Source of the DNA: Streptomyces cellulosae
GTDB taxonomy: Bacteria; Actinomycetota; Actinomycetes; Streptomycetales; Streptomycetaceae
Length of the DNA: 64,000 nucleotides
Assembly: GCF_000721105.1 (NCBI RefSeq)
Contig: NZ_JOEV01000025.1
Span: 310,001-374,000, forward strand
Reading direction: 5' to 3'
In this document: one piece after another, positions 16,274 to 25,119 of the stretch
Numbering within the stretch: the first letter of the stretch is position 1
Layout: every line of letters begins with the position of its first letter
The notes under the pieces: model-generated
What the model saw: only the letters and a program-made list of their open reading frames with translations
What the model was told of the DNA's origin: nothing
The model's database searches: none
Position numbers and translations under genes: made by a program

Positions 16274-17076
16274 GGCAGCAGCCAGTCGACGGGATGCTGG
16301 TCGGCCAGCCGGATGGCACCCGTGGCGGTCGTCATGGAGGTGAGGGCGAACGGCGGCCCGTCCGCGGACGACCACCGGTAACCGCTCTTCGTGCCGGACG
16401 CCTTGTCCAGCTTCACCAGGACCGCCACCGGTCTGCCGTCCTCGGTGAACTGCTCGCCGAGCTGACTGTCGCCGAGGAACGCGGCGATCTGCTGCGCCGA
16501 CTGGGCGGAACGGTCCACCGTCTTCACATGGCCGCGCAGCACGCCGTACTCCTGTGTCGGCACCGACTGCACGGTCAGGTCCACCGACGCGTTCGCGGGA
16601 ATGGTGGCCGCGTTCTCGGCGGGCACGTACACCGTCGCGTACAGGGGATCGGAGGCACGGGCGACCTTCTCCACCGCGGCGACGTTCGCGCCGGTCTGGA
16701 TGATCTGCCCGATGGTGGCGGCGAGCCCGGTGATCCGGCCCGCGGCGACCGTGCGCACCACGGTCTCGCCGTCGGCCGTACGGACCTTCAGCACCGGCGC
16801 GTTCGCCGGCAGCCGCTCGCCCTGCTCGGCGACGACGGCGGTGACCTGCCCGGCCACGGGGCTCTGCAGAATGTAACTGCCCTGCCCGTGCGTGAGGATC
16901 GCGGGCGCGCTGACCGTGGAGGCCACCGATCCGGTGACCGCCCACACGGACGCGGCCGCCATGACGACCACCGTCACGGACAGCGCGAGCCAGCCCTGGG
17001 GGCGGGCGAAGCGCACCGGAAGGTCGAGCTCTTCCGGCGACTGGAGCTTGGCGAGGGCCTGTTGGCGGAACTGCAC
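16270..17076 (-). CDS. HlyD/membrane-fusion-like adaptor of the peptide exporter
   Basis: Protein of 268 residues with an N-terminal cytoplasmic stretch (QFRQQALAKLQSPEELDLPV), one transmembrane helix (GWLALSVTVVVMAAASVWAV) and an external beta-rich lipoyl/hybrid-motif region (ILQSPVAGQVTAVVAEQGER; AAGRITGLAATIGQIIQTGA). This is the short HlyD-like subunit found with NHLM transporters. I prefer the GTG at 17076 because AGGGAA lies six bases before it; the frame also contains a GTG at 17091 with no ribosome site. Downstream it overlaps the C39 gene start by four bases. It should link the ABC exporter to the cell envelope. Confidence 0.85.
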   Translation of the reverse strand: MQFRQQALAKLQSPEELDLPVRFARPQGWLALSVTVVVMAAASVWAVTGSVASTVSAPAILTHGQGSYILQSPVAGQVTAVVAEQGERLPANAPVLKVRTADGETVVRTVAAGRITGLAATIGQIIQTGANVAAVEKVARASDPLYATVYVPAENAATIPANASVDLTVQSVPTQEYGVLRGHVKTVDRSAQSAQQIAAFLGDSQLGEQFTEDGRPVAVLVKLDKASGTKSGYRWSSADGPPFALTSMTTATGAIRLADQHPVDWLLP

Positions 17077-17173
17077 GGAACTTTCCCTCACCTGTGGGAG
17101 AGATCTTTTACGGCAACCGAGAATCCCGGAACCGCAGGACGGCTCCGGGACTCCTCAGTCATAAAAGGTGCGG

Positions 17174-17389
17174 TCAGAGACCGGCGACCAGGCCCGAGAC
17201 CGGGGCGGTGTTCAGGCCGGTGACACCCTCGACGGTGCTGACACCGGTGTTGACCAGACCGGAAACCGGGGCAACGCCGTCCACCAGGCCGGTGACGGTG
17301 CCAAGGGCGTTCACGGCCAGGCCGCCGGAGACGTTGTCGAGCTCGGCGTCGGAGATCTCGACGGTCTCAACCTGGGGGGTGGAGTTCAT
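17174..17389 (-). CDS. Double-glycine leader peptide precursor, Cys-free core (putative bacteriocin-like peptide)
   Basis: Precursor of 71 residues; ATG at 17389 preceded by AAGGGAAG with good spacing. The leader is 23 residues, ending VEISDAELDNVSGG, with the acidic/hydrophobic ELxxVxGG pattern cut by C39 peptidases. The predicted 48-residue core starts LAVNALGTVTGLVDG and contains only Ala, Asp, Glu, Gly, Leu, Asn, Pro, Ser, Thr and Val, with APVSGLV twice. There is no Cys, Lys, Arg, His or aromatic residue, so no lanthionine or disulfide is possible and net charge is about -2. It is the first gene of the export operon. No modifying enzyme is encoded nearby. Bacteriocin is the conventional label; a surface or signalling peptide is equally possible. 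Confidence 0.8.
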   Translation of the reverse strand: MNSTPQVETVEISDAELDNVSGGLAVNALGTVTGLVDGVAPVSGLVNTGVSTVEGVTGLNTAPVSGLVAGL

Positions 17390-18299
17390 GATGGAACTTC
17401 CCTTCATATGGATATTTCACAAGGGGGGAGCGGCCCCCTCTGGGGGACAGATGGACGGCCGCGACCGCAGGCGCCGGGGGCGTCCGTTGCCGAAGAGCCC
17501 TTGACGGCCCCTGCGGTGCGATGGATCAAAGCACGCGGCGGCTCCGCGCTTCCAATCAACCATGCGTCTCACCAGCGCACTTGTGCCTCAGAGGTACCGT
17601 TTGGTGCAGGAGTGGGCACGGGTTGATGGCGACTTCTTCACACGGCGGGCGGCATCGGCTCACACGAGCCCTTGCGGTCCGGGGAGCGAATCCGACAGTC
17701 CGCGCCAATGGTCGGCGGGCGTTTCGGGCCTGTGGAGAACTTCCGCGCACGGTGCCTTCCTTGGGCAGCCGATGTGCAGATTCCCTGAAGGGAGGATTCG
17801 GCTCGCTGTTCGAGACGGACGGTCACTGACCGATTGCCGACTGTGCCGGCCCGGACGTGGGCGGGACGTACGCAGCCCGCGATCGCCCACCAACGGGGGG
17901 CAACCGCTTCGATCAAGACATCCGCGCCGGCCGCCGCACGCTCGAAGCACGTCGGCTGCCGATTCGTCGTCACCGGGCCGCGGACACCCCCATGGCCGCC
18001 CCGACGCTGCCGATATCAGGACCGGTTGGAGGGTTCGCGAGGGCGAAGCCGTGCGGCGAGGATCTTGTCGGCTTCGGCGGTCATCATCGCCATATGTCGA
18101 CGGTCGTCATCGCCATATGGGGGATTGATCCCCGCCCCGGCCGTACGGGTTGAGCCATGGCCGAATCGGTACCGTGCGCCCGGCGCGCGGAAACGGAATT
18201 GAACGCCCCGCGCACCCCGTCCGTACCTCCAGCCATCCAGGCGCCCCAACAACTGCCGCACCAGGCAGCAGACTCCGGTCCCTCAGGAGGTCGAGAAGT
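17390..18299. other. Long intergenic region between the peptide operon and the secreted protease
   Basis: About 900 bases separate the divergent precursor and protease genes. It is less GC-saturated than the flanks, and none of the open frames in it shows consistent third-position GC bias or a recognisable product. It contains two direct copies of tcatcgccatatg (around 18085 and 18107) and presumably the promoters of both transcription units. I see no gene. Confidence 0.45.
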
Positions 18300-19778
18300 T
18301 TGAGTCACAAGCGAATTCCGAAGCGCAAGGCCGCGATAGCGGCGGGCAGCGTGGTGGCGCTCGGAGCAGCCGCGATTCTGCTCCCCAACGCCAACGCGTC
18401 CCAGGACGGCGCTTCGAACGACGCCGCCGCCGCGCCGAGGACTCTGAAGGCCGGCGACGCCTCGGACCTCGCCTCACAGCTCGCAGGTCTGCTCGGTGAC
18501 GCCTTCGCCGGTTCGTACTACGACACCGACAGCCAGCAACTCGTCGTCAACGTCATATCGGGCGACAACAACAACGTGGTCGTCCAGGCGAAGAAGGCGG
18601 GTGCGAAGGTCCGCGAGGTCGAGAACAGCCTCACCGAACTCGAGGCCGGCGCGCAGACCCTGAAGGCCAAGGCGACCATCCCGGGCACCTCCTGGGCCGT
18701 CGACCCGAAGACGAACAAGATCCTGGTCACCGCGGACAGCACGGTCACCGGCAGCAAGTGGGACAGACTGGAATCGACCGTCGAGACGCTCGGCTCCGGC
18801 ATGGCGACCATCAAGAAGTCGGCCGGCACCTTCAAGACCTTCGTCTCCGGCGGTGACGCCATCTTCGGCGGCGGCGCCCGCTGCTCCCTCGGCTTCAACG
18901 TCACCGCGGGCGACGGCAGCCCCGCGTTCCTGACCGCCGGACACTGCGGTGTCGCCGCCGAGCAGTGGTCGGACGCGCAGGACGGCCAGCCGATCGCCAC
19001 CGTCGACCAGGCGACCTTCCCCGGCGACGGCGACTTCGCACTGGTGAAGTACGACGACCCGGCGACCGTCGCCCCCAGCGAGGTCAACGTGGGTGGCGGC
19101 CAGACCGTCCAGATCACCGAGGCCGCGGAGGCCACGGTCGGTGCGCAGGTCCTGCGGATGGGCAGCACCACCGGTCTCAACGACGGTCAGGTGCTCGGAC
19201 TCGACGCCACCGTCAACTACCCCGAGGGCACCGTCACCGGGCTCATCCAGACCGACGTCTGCGCCGAGCCGGGCGACAGCGGCGGCTCGCTCTTCACCCA
19301 GGAGGGTCAGGCCATCGGCCTGACCTCCGGCGGCAGCGGCGACTGCACGGCCGGTGGCGAGACGTTCTTCCAGCCGGTCACCACCGCCCTGCAGGCGGTC
19401 GGCGCGACCCTCGGCGCGGGTGACGCGGCCGGCGGCGGCGCGGGCGACCAGGCCGGCGGCGAGGCCGGTGCGGGTGGCGAGGCCGGTGCCGGCGATCAGG
19501 CCGGTGGCGGAGAGGCCGGCGCCGGTGACGGGGCCGGTGCGGGCCAGGAGGCCGGCGCGGGCGACGAGGCCGGCGCCGGTCAGGAGGCCGGCAACGGTGC
19601 GGGAGCCGGTGCGGGCCAGGAGCCCGGGGCCGGTGACGAGACCGGTGCGGGCCAGGAAGCCGGCACAGGTCAGGAGTCCGGCACGGGTCAGGAGTCCGGC
19701 ACGGGTCAGGAGTCCGGCACCGGTCAGGACACGGGCGCGGGCGCCCAGGACGGCGCGGGCCTGACCGCGACCAACTGA
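18300..19778 (+). CDS. Secreted S1-family (streptogrisin-like) serine protease with Gly/Ala-rich C-terminal tail
   Basis: Preproprotein of 492 residues from a TTG start (18300) with a perfect AGGAGG nine bases upstream. Signal peptide about 1-34 (ending LLPNANA), alpha-lytic-type propeptide to about 180, then the chymotrypsin-fold protease with His215 (LTAGHCG), Asp245 (GDGDFALV) and Ser327 (CAEPGDSGGS). Residues about 372-492 form an unusual tail of GAGDQAG/GAGQEAG/GTGQESG repeats rich in Gly, Ala, Glu and Gln. It lies divergent from the GG-leader peptide operon. A related protease with a membrane anchor lies at 60953-62338. Substrate unknown; a role in processing surface or exported peptides is possible. 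Confidence 0.88.
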   Translation: MSHKRIPKRKAAIAAGSVVALGAAAILLPNANASQDGASNDAAAAPRTLKAGDASDLASQLAGLLGDAFAGSYYDTDSQQLVVNVISGDNNNVVVQAKKAGAKVREVENSLTELEAGAQTLKAKATIPGTSWAVDPKTNKILVTADSTVTGSKWDRLESTVETLGSGMATIKKSAGTFKTFVSGGDAIFGGGARCSLGFNVTAGDGSPAFLTAGHCGVAAEQWSDAQDGQPIATVDQATFPGDGDFALVKYDDPATVAPSEVNVGGGQTVQITEAAEATVGAQVLRMGSTTGLNDGQVLGLDATVNYPEGTVTGLIQTDVCAEPGDSGGSLFTQEGQAIGLTSGGSGDCTAGGETFFQPVTTALQAVGATLGAGDAAGGGAGDQAGGEAGAGGEAGAGDQAGGGEAGAGDGAGAGQEAGAGDEAGAGQEAGNGAGAGAGQEPGAGDETGAGQEAGTGQESGTGQESGTGQESGTGQDTGAGAQDGAGLTATN

Positions 19779-19821
19779 TCAGGTCCTCCTAGATCAGGTC
19801 CTCCGAGATCCGGTCCTCCGA
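19777..19821. repeat. Three tandem 15-base repeats at the protease stop codon
   Basis: The unit gatcaggtcctcc(t/g)a is present three times head to tail, with one substitution in the third copy; the first copy overlaps the TGA stop of the protease gene. Confidence 0.8.
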
Positions 19822-20016
19822 GGCGGTCCGGGCCACGTGCCCGGACGGTCCGCCGGTGGCCGGGTCGGATCTCCGCCCCGGGAGCCCCATCACCCGGTGA
19901 TCTGCGGACCTTGAGGATCCGGCCGCTGGCGAGAGCGACTCGCCCCCACTGAGCCGCTCTCGACAGCACAGCCCCCGGCCCGACCCCGGCGTCGTACGGG
20001 GTTCCGGCCGGCGGAT

Positions 20017-20054
20017 GATCGGTCCGGCCCTCCGGCGGGAGGGCCGGACCGATC
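20017..20054. terminator. Bidirectional hairpin terminator between convergent genes
   Basis: Perfect 17-base stem (gatcggtccggccctcc with its complement) and a GGCG loop, followed on the plus strand by tgtttg. It lies between the stops of the protease gene and the minus-strand phosphatase gene and can serve both. The rest of the 19822-20120 gap shows no gene. Confidence 0.8.
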
Positions 20055-20120
20055 TGTTTGCGACGCGGACGCCGCCGGGCACCCAGCGTCGCGACGGGGC
20101 GCCCCGCCCGAGCCGCCCCG

Positions 20121-22265
20121 TCAGCCCGTTTCCCTCGCTCTGAGCAGCAGCAACGCCACGTCGTCGGCCCGTTCCAGGGTGGTCGCGCTGTGGCGGACCA
20201 AGTCGTCGGCCAGGTCGTCCAGGGGCCGGTCGCCGACCTCGGTCAGGTGGCGGCCGAGGTCGGCGAGGGCGTCCTCGATGTCGAGGCCGGGCGACTCGAT
20301 CAGCCCGTCGGTGTAGAGGACCAGCACGGAACCCGGGGCGAGATCGACCTCCGTCGTCGGGTAGGCAGCCGCCTCGTCGATGCCCAGCAGCGGCCCGCCC
20401 GCCAGGTCGAGCACCCGTACCCGGCCGTCCGGCCGGCGCAGCAGCGGTGGCGGATGCCCCGCACGGGCCATCACGGCCCGCCCGCGCCTCGGATCGAGCC
20501 GCAGGTACAGACAGCTGGCGAACAGATCGGAGCCGAGGTCGATCAGCAGCCGGTTGGTGCTGCGCATGACCTCTCCGGGCGTCTGCCCGACCGTGGTGTA
20601 GCAGCGTACGGCGGTACGGATCTGACCCATCAGCCCCGCCGCGGTCACGTTGTGACCCTGGACGTCCCCGATCACGGCCGCGGCGAGCCCCTGCGTCGGC
20701 ACCAGATCGTAGAAGTCGCCGCCGATCTCCATGCCCTGCGTGGCCGGCAGATAGCGCGCGGCCGCCTCGATGTCCGGCAGCGGCGGCAGCGAGTGCGGCA
20801 GCAGGGCCGCCTGCAGACCGTGCGCCAGCCGGTGCTTGGCGTCGTAGAGCATCGCCCTCTCGAAGGCCTGGGCGATCAGCCCGCCCAGGCTCGTCAGCAC
20901 CGCCCGCTCGTCCGCGGGGAAGCGATGCGGTTCGTCGTACGCCAGCATGCAGATGCCCACCGGGCGGCCCGAGGCGATCAGCGGAAGATACGCCCAGGCC
21001 GCGAAACCGTCGGGGGGCGCGGGCCGGTCCGGATACAGCCGCTGCACCTGCTCCCGGGACTCGAAGAACCCGGGCACCCCGCTGGTCAGGACGTGCGTGC
21101 CCGGTGTCCGCTCGGTCATCGGCAGGCCGTCGAACCGCTCCACGACCTGCGGGTCCGGATAGCCGCGGTGCCCCAGCACGTGCAGCCGGCCCGCCCGGGA
21201 CCCGAGCAGCACCAGGGCGTGGCTGCCCACGGCCGGCGCGACTTCGTCCGCGACCAGCTGCACCACGTCCTGCACACCCGCGGCCTCCGTGAGCGCGCCC
21301 GCCAGGCTCAGCATCTGGGAGATCGTGACCAGCCGGGGCGAGGTGTCACCCGGTGGCGGCACGGACCGGTTCATCTCCGTCACGGCCCGGGCCCGGCTGA
21401 TCCGCACGCTCAGCCCGTTCCTACCCGGGTACAGACGGAACGACAGCCACTCGCCGGGCGGCCGCAGCGCCACGAACGACGTGGTGTGCTGGCTGAGCAG
21501 CGCGGCCCGGTAACGGTCCTCGTACACCGGGTCGTTGAGCCACGGGACCGCCGCCCACAGCTGGCGGCCGAGCAGATCCGCGCTCGGGACGCCGATCAGT
21601 TCGACGGCGGCCGTGTTGGCGAAGGTGATCCGCCCGTGCAGATCGAGCGAGCACAGCCCGTACGGCAGCCGCGCCACCATCCGCGCCGCCTCCACCGGGC
21701 CGAGCGTGCCCGACGCGCCGCCCAGCGCGGGCCCGCCGACCAGATCGGGCTCGGCCTGCAGCGGGACGCTCTCCTCGACGGCACGCTCCAGCCGTACCGC
21801 CAGCCGGTCGCAGGCCGCGGTCAGATGGTCCCGCTGCCGGTCGGACAGCTCGGGCGGATGCGAGCCCGGCCAGGTCACGAAGACCGAGCCGTACACCGTG
21901 GACCCGGTGGCGACCGGCACCGCGGCCAGCGCGAAGGGGTACGGCAGCACGACCGCGATCCTCGGATAGCGGGCCGCCATCTCCTGCTCGCCGCCGACCC
22001 ACACCAGCCGCCGCTCGCGCACCGCCTCGGCCACCGGGACCGGCGCGCTCAGCCCCACCCGTTCCCAGGGCGCCGCGAACGCCCGGGGCAGCCCCGCCAT
22101 CACGGCCATCTCCAGCACCGAACCGTCGGCCGCCAGCAGATAGACAGCTCCGGCGTGGGCGTGGACGTCGTCCATCATCGACGCCAGCGCCAACGACAGC
22201 AGGGGTCGGCCGACGCGCGTCCTGGCCGTCAGGGGCGCCTGGGCGGACGACTGTCCGTCGGACAT
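20121..22265 (-). CDS. SpoIIE-family PP2C phosphatase with GAF-PAS-GAF sensors
   Basis: Cytosolic protein of 714 residues. A GAF-like domain (about 25-165) precedes a PAS-like domain (about 190-290, GLCSLDLHGRITFANTAAVE), a second GAF (about 310-460) and the PP2C/SpoIIE domain (about 480-714). Metal-binding motifs are visible: EIGGDFYDLVP, AVIGDVQGHNVTAAGLMGQ, LVLYTDGLIESPG and ADDVALLLLR. Such enzymes dephosphorylate STAS anti-anti-sigma factors in response to ligands sensed by GAF/PAS domains. AGGAGG lies eight bases before the ATG at 22265. Divergent from a second SpoIIE phosphatase; no histidine-kinase-like ATPase domain is present here. Confidence 0.92.
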   Translation of the reverse strand: MSDGQSSAQAPLTARTRVGRPLLSLALASMMDDVHAHAGAVYLLAADGSVLEMAVMAGLPRAFAAPWERVGLSAPVPVAEAVRERRLVWVGGEQEMAARYPRIAVVLPYPFALAAVPVATGSTVYGSVFVTWPGSHPPELSDRQRDHLTAACDRLAVRLERAVEESVPLQAEPDLVGGPALGGASGTLGPVEAARMVARLPYGLCSLDLHGRITFANTAAVELIGVPSADLLGRQLWAAVPWLNDPVYEDRYRAALLSQHTTSFVALRPPGEWLSFRLYPGRNGLSVRISRARAVTEMNRSVPPPGDTSPRLVTISQMLSLAGALTEAAGVQDVVQLVADEVAPAVGSHALVLLGSRAGRLHVLGHRGYPDPQVVERFDGLPMTERTPGTHVLTSGVPGFFESREQVQRLYPDRPAPPDGFAAWAYLPLIASGRPVGICMLAYDEPHRFPADERAVLTSLGGLIAQAFERAMLYDAKHRLAHGLQAALLPHSLPPLPDIEAAARYLPATQGMEIGGDFYDLVPTQGLAAAVIGDVQGHNVTAAGLMGQIRTAVRCYTTVGQTPGEVMRSTNRLLIDLGSDLFASCLYLRLDPRRGRAVMARAGHPPPLLRRPDGRVRVLDLAGGPLLGIDEAAAYPTTEVDLAPGSVLVLYTDGLIESPGLDIEDALADLGRHLTEVGDRPLDDLADDLVRHSATTLERADDVALLLLRARETG

Positions 22266-22543
22266 GCCGACCACCTCCTCGCACGGCCGCGCGACGGGTC
22301 TCCGGGATCAAATCTCCCCCTTGCCGGGCCGTCGCGCACGGCGAAGGCTCGACGAAGCCGGCCGCGTGGCCGTGGCCGTGGCCGAGGAGACGGTGGAGCT
22401 CGCCGAGCGGATCATGAGCCGGCTCGCCGACCGCCCCAGTCCGGTGCGCGCGGCGACGCACAGGGACTCCACGCCCCCCGCACCGCCCGCCGGGCTCCAC
22501 GGAACGCTCACAGGGGCTGCGCGGGTGCCCCATACGCGCTGTA

Positions 22544-25087
22544 ATGGCCAATGTGGTCAGTGAGGGCGCTGCGGGACGGAGAACGAGAACTCCACGTGCC
22601 GAAGTTGCCCTCAAAACCGTCATGGCCGATCAGGACTCGCCCGAACGACTGCGCCGCATTCTCGAACAAGCGCTCGTCTTCACCAGGGCGAGCTTCGCAG
22701 CCGTGTACGCCCAGGGCGAGAGTGGCGATCCGCTGTGCCTGGTCGAGTCCGTGGGCGTACCCATGACGCTCTACGGTCTGCACGACAGCTACGCCCGCTC
22801 CGGCCGCTCGCCGGCGGCGGACGCCCTGCGCACCGGGCGGCCGGTGTGGCTGGGCCCGGAGGAACTCGCCGAGTGCCCGGAGTCGCGGCGGACACCGTCC
22901 GGGGAGTTCTTCCTGGCGGCCCTGCCCGCGTCCGCCGAGGACCTCGGCGACGCCAAAGGCGACAGTGACGGCAACGGCAACGGCAACGGCAACGGCCACG
23001 GAAACGGCAACGGCGACGGCGACGGCGACGGCCCCGCCTGTCTGCTCGCCGTGAGCGAGGAGCCCGCCGGTTTCGACCCCGACGAGCGCGCCTGTCTCGA
23101 ACTGATCGCCCGTGCCGTCGCCTGCCGGATGCCCGCCCGGCCGACCGAGGGCGAGGTCCTGGAGGGCGACGCCTTCAGCCTGGCCATGGACAGCGGCCGG
23201 GTGCAGGTCGGTGACGGCATCCTGGCGCTGTTCGGCCTCAGCCGCGACGCGTTCGACGGCAAGGTCGAGACCCTGCTCGCACTGACCGTGCCGGAGGACC
23301 TGCCCTCGCTGATGTCCGTGGTCGAGGCCGACCACATGTCCATCGGCGACCGCGAACTGGAGTTCCGGGTACGCCGGCCCTCCGGACCACCCCGATGGCT
23401 GCGGCTGCACGGCCGCCTCCTGCCGGGCGGCGAGGGACACCCGGCCCGGCTCGTGGGCACGGTCGGCGACGCCTCCCTGCTGCGCTCCGACGTCACCGAC
23501 GTGGCCCGGGTACAGCGCCTGGCCGCCGCCCTGGCCGTCGCCGGCACGGTCCGGGACGTCAGCCAGGCCGTCGTCTCGGCGCTGCGCGGCCCGCTCCGGG
23601 CGGACCGGATCGCCCTCGCCGAACTGGAGAACGACCGGCTCGTCGTCACCGTCCTCGATCCGCCCGAACCGGAGGCGTGGCCGGAGCTGTGGCGTCTGGA
23701 GTGGCGCTCGGAGTGGCCCGACGCGCCCGTGCGCACCATGCCCACGCTCGCCGCCGCCCTGCGGGAGGGCCGCGCTCAGATCTGGCCGGCCGGCACCGCC
23801 CTGGAACCCGCCCTCGCCGAGGTCGGCCCCGGCGGCCTCGCCGCGCTGCCGCTGCCCGCCGCGGGCCGTATGGCCGGCGCCTGTCTGATCGGCTGGGACA
23901 CACCCCACGACTTCGGCCCCGACGAACGCGCCTTCCTCACCGCCTCCGCCGGCCTCACCGGGCAGGCCCTGATGCGGGCGCACGCCTTCGACGCCGAGCA
24001 CGAACTCGTGGGCATGCTCCAGCGCCAGCTGCTGCCCCGCCGCCTGCCCGAGCTGCCCGGTGCGGTCGCCGTCGCCCGCTACCTGCCGAGCACGGCCGGT
24101 CTGGAGCTGGGCGGCGACTGGTACGACGTGATCCCGCTGCCCGACCACCACGTCGCCCTCGTCATCGGCGACGTCCAGGGCCACAGCGCGGCGGCCGCCA
24201 CCCTCATGGGCCAGATGCGCACCGCGCTGCGCGCCTACGCCGTCGAGGGGCACCCGCCGGACGTGGTGGTCTCGCGCGCCAACCGGCTCCTGACGGACCT
24301 GGAGACCGACCTCTTCGCCACCTGCGCCTATGTCGACGTCGACCTGGAAGAGGGCTCCGCCTGGTGCGTGCGCGCCGGACACCTGCCGCCGGTGCTGCGG
24401 CACGCGGACGGCAGCACGGAGATCGCCGAGGCGGACGGCGGACCGCCGCTCGGTGTGGTGACGCAGTCCGACTTCCCGATGAGTCCGCTGAGGCTGCGTC
24501 CCGGCACGGTCATCGCCCTGACCACGGACGGCCTGGTCGAGACCGTCGAGGCCGACATCGACGAGGGCATGGACGGCTTCGCCCGCGAACTCGGCGTCCT
24601 GGACCCCGCCCACCTCGATCTCGTCGCCGACGCCCTCCTCGGCAACGCCCGGCGCAGCGACGACGTCGCCCTGCTCCTGCTGCGCTACGACGGCATGGCC
24701 CTGCGTCCGCAGCGCGACAGCTGGACGGTGTGGCGCCTTCCGCAGGCCGTCAGCCAGGCCCGCCGTTTCACCCGCCGCACGCTGCGGGCCTGGGGCGTCC
24801 CGCCCGACGCCATCGACACGGCCCTGCTCGTCGTCTCCGAACTCGTCACCAACGCCCTGGTGCACACCGACGGCCGGGTCCGTCTCGACCTCACCCGCAT
24901 CGACCACCGGCTGCGCGTCGCCGTCGCCGACTCCTCCCCGCGCACCCCCGTCAAACCGACCAGTATCGGCTGGGAGGCCACCGGCGGCCGCGGCATCCTC
25001 CTCGTCGAGGCGATGTCGGCGGCCTGGGGGACGGTGCCCGTCAGCGGCGGCAAACAAGTGTGGAGCGAGATCGTGCAGGAGTTGTGA
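22544..25087 (+). CDS. SpoIIE-family PP2C phosphatase with C-terminal HATPase (anti-sigma kinase-like) domain
   Basis: Protein of 847 residues. Order: N-terminal GAF-like domain (about 30-200) interrupted by a GN/GD-repeat linker near 142-162, a PAS-like domain (about 205-310), a second GAF (about 325-480), the SpoIIE phosphatase (about 490-710; ELGGDWYDVIPLP, LVIGDVQGHSAAAATLMG, IALTTDGLVETVEAD, SDDVALLLLRYD) and a C-terminal HATPase_c domain (about 730-847; VVSELVTNALVHTDG, GGRGILLVEAMS) resembling RsbW/SpoIIAB kinases. It therefore could both phosphorylate and dephosphorylate STAS partners. The start is uncertain: ATG at 22544 has no clear ribosome site, GTG at 22553 or ATG at 22622 are possible. 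Confidence 0.9.
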   Translation: MANVVSEGAAGRRTRTPRAEVALKTVMADQDSPERLRRILEQALVFTRASFAAVYAQGESGDPLCLVESVGVPMTLYGLHDSYARSGRSPAADALRTGRPVWLGPEELAECPESRRTPSGEFFLAALPASAEDLGDAKGDSDGNGNGNGNGHGNGNGDGDGDGPACLLAVSEEPAGFDPDERACLELIARAVACRMPARPTEGEVLEGDAFSLAMDSGRVQVGDGILALFGLSRDAFDGKVETLLALTVPEDLPSLMSVVEADHMSIGDRELEFRVRRPSGPPRWLRLHGRLLPGGEGHPARLVGTVGDASLLRSDVTDVARVQRLAAALAVAGTVRDVSQAVVSALRGPLRADRIALAELENDRLVVTVLDPPEPEAWPELWRLEWRSEWPDAPVRTMPTLAAALREGRAQIWPAGTALEPALAEVGPGGLAALPLPAAGRMAGACLIGWDTPHDFGPDERAFLTASAGLTGQALMRAHAFDAEHELVGMLQRQLLPRRLPELPGAVAVARYLPSTAGLELGGDWYDVIPLPDHHVALVIGDVQGHSAAAATLMGQMRTALRAYAVEGHPPDVVVSRANRLLTDLETDLFATCAYVDVDLEEGSAWCVRAGHLPPVLRHADGSTEIAEADGGPPLGVVTQSDFPMSPLRLRPGTVIALTTDGLVETVEADIDEGMDGFARELGVLDPAHLDLVADALLGNARRSDDVALLLLRYDGMALRPQRDSWTVWRLPQAVSQARRFTRRTLRAWGVPPDAIDTALLVVSELVTNALVHTDGRVRLDLTRIDHRLRVAVADSSPRTPVKPTSIGWEATGGRGILLVEAMSAAWGTVPVSGGKQVWSEIVQEL
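22960..23031 (+). repeat. In-frame hexanucleotide repeat encoding a GN/GD linker
   Basis: About ten variants of the hexamer ggcaac/ggcgac in tandem inside the phosphatase gene, encoding alternating Gly-Asn and Gly-Asp. Expansion or contraction by one unit adds or removes two codons without a frameshift. Confidence 0.85.
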
Positions 25088-25119
25088 CGACCACCCGCCC
25101 AGCTGGGTACCCGGGGACC

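Noticed and set aside
17174..17389. Lanthipeptide precursor
   Set aside because: The core has no Cys, and no LanM/LanB/LanC gene lies nearby.
17562..18128. Coding frame in the intergenic region left of the protease
   Set aside because: Third-position GC is not elevated and the product has no domain or homologous feel; no ribosome binding site.
22264..22563. Small plus-strand gene between the two SpoIIE genes
   Set aside because: A stretch with a helical look (VAEETVELAERIMSRLADRP) is present, but the flanking sequence lacks coding bias and it overlaps both divergent starts.
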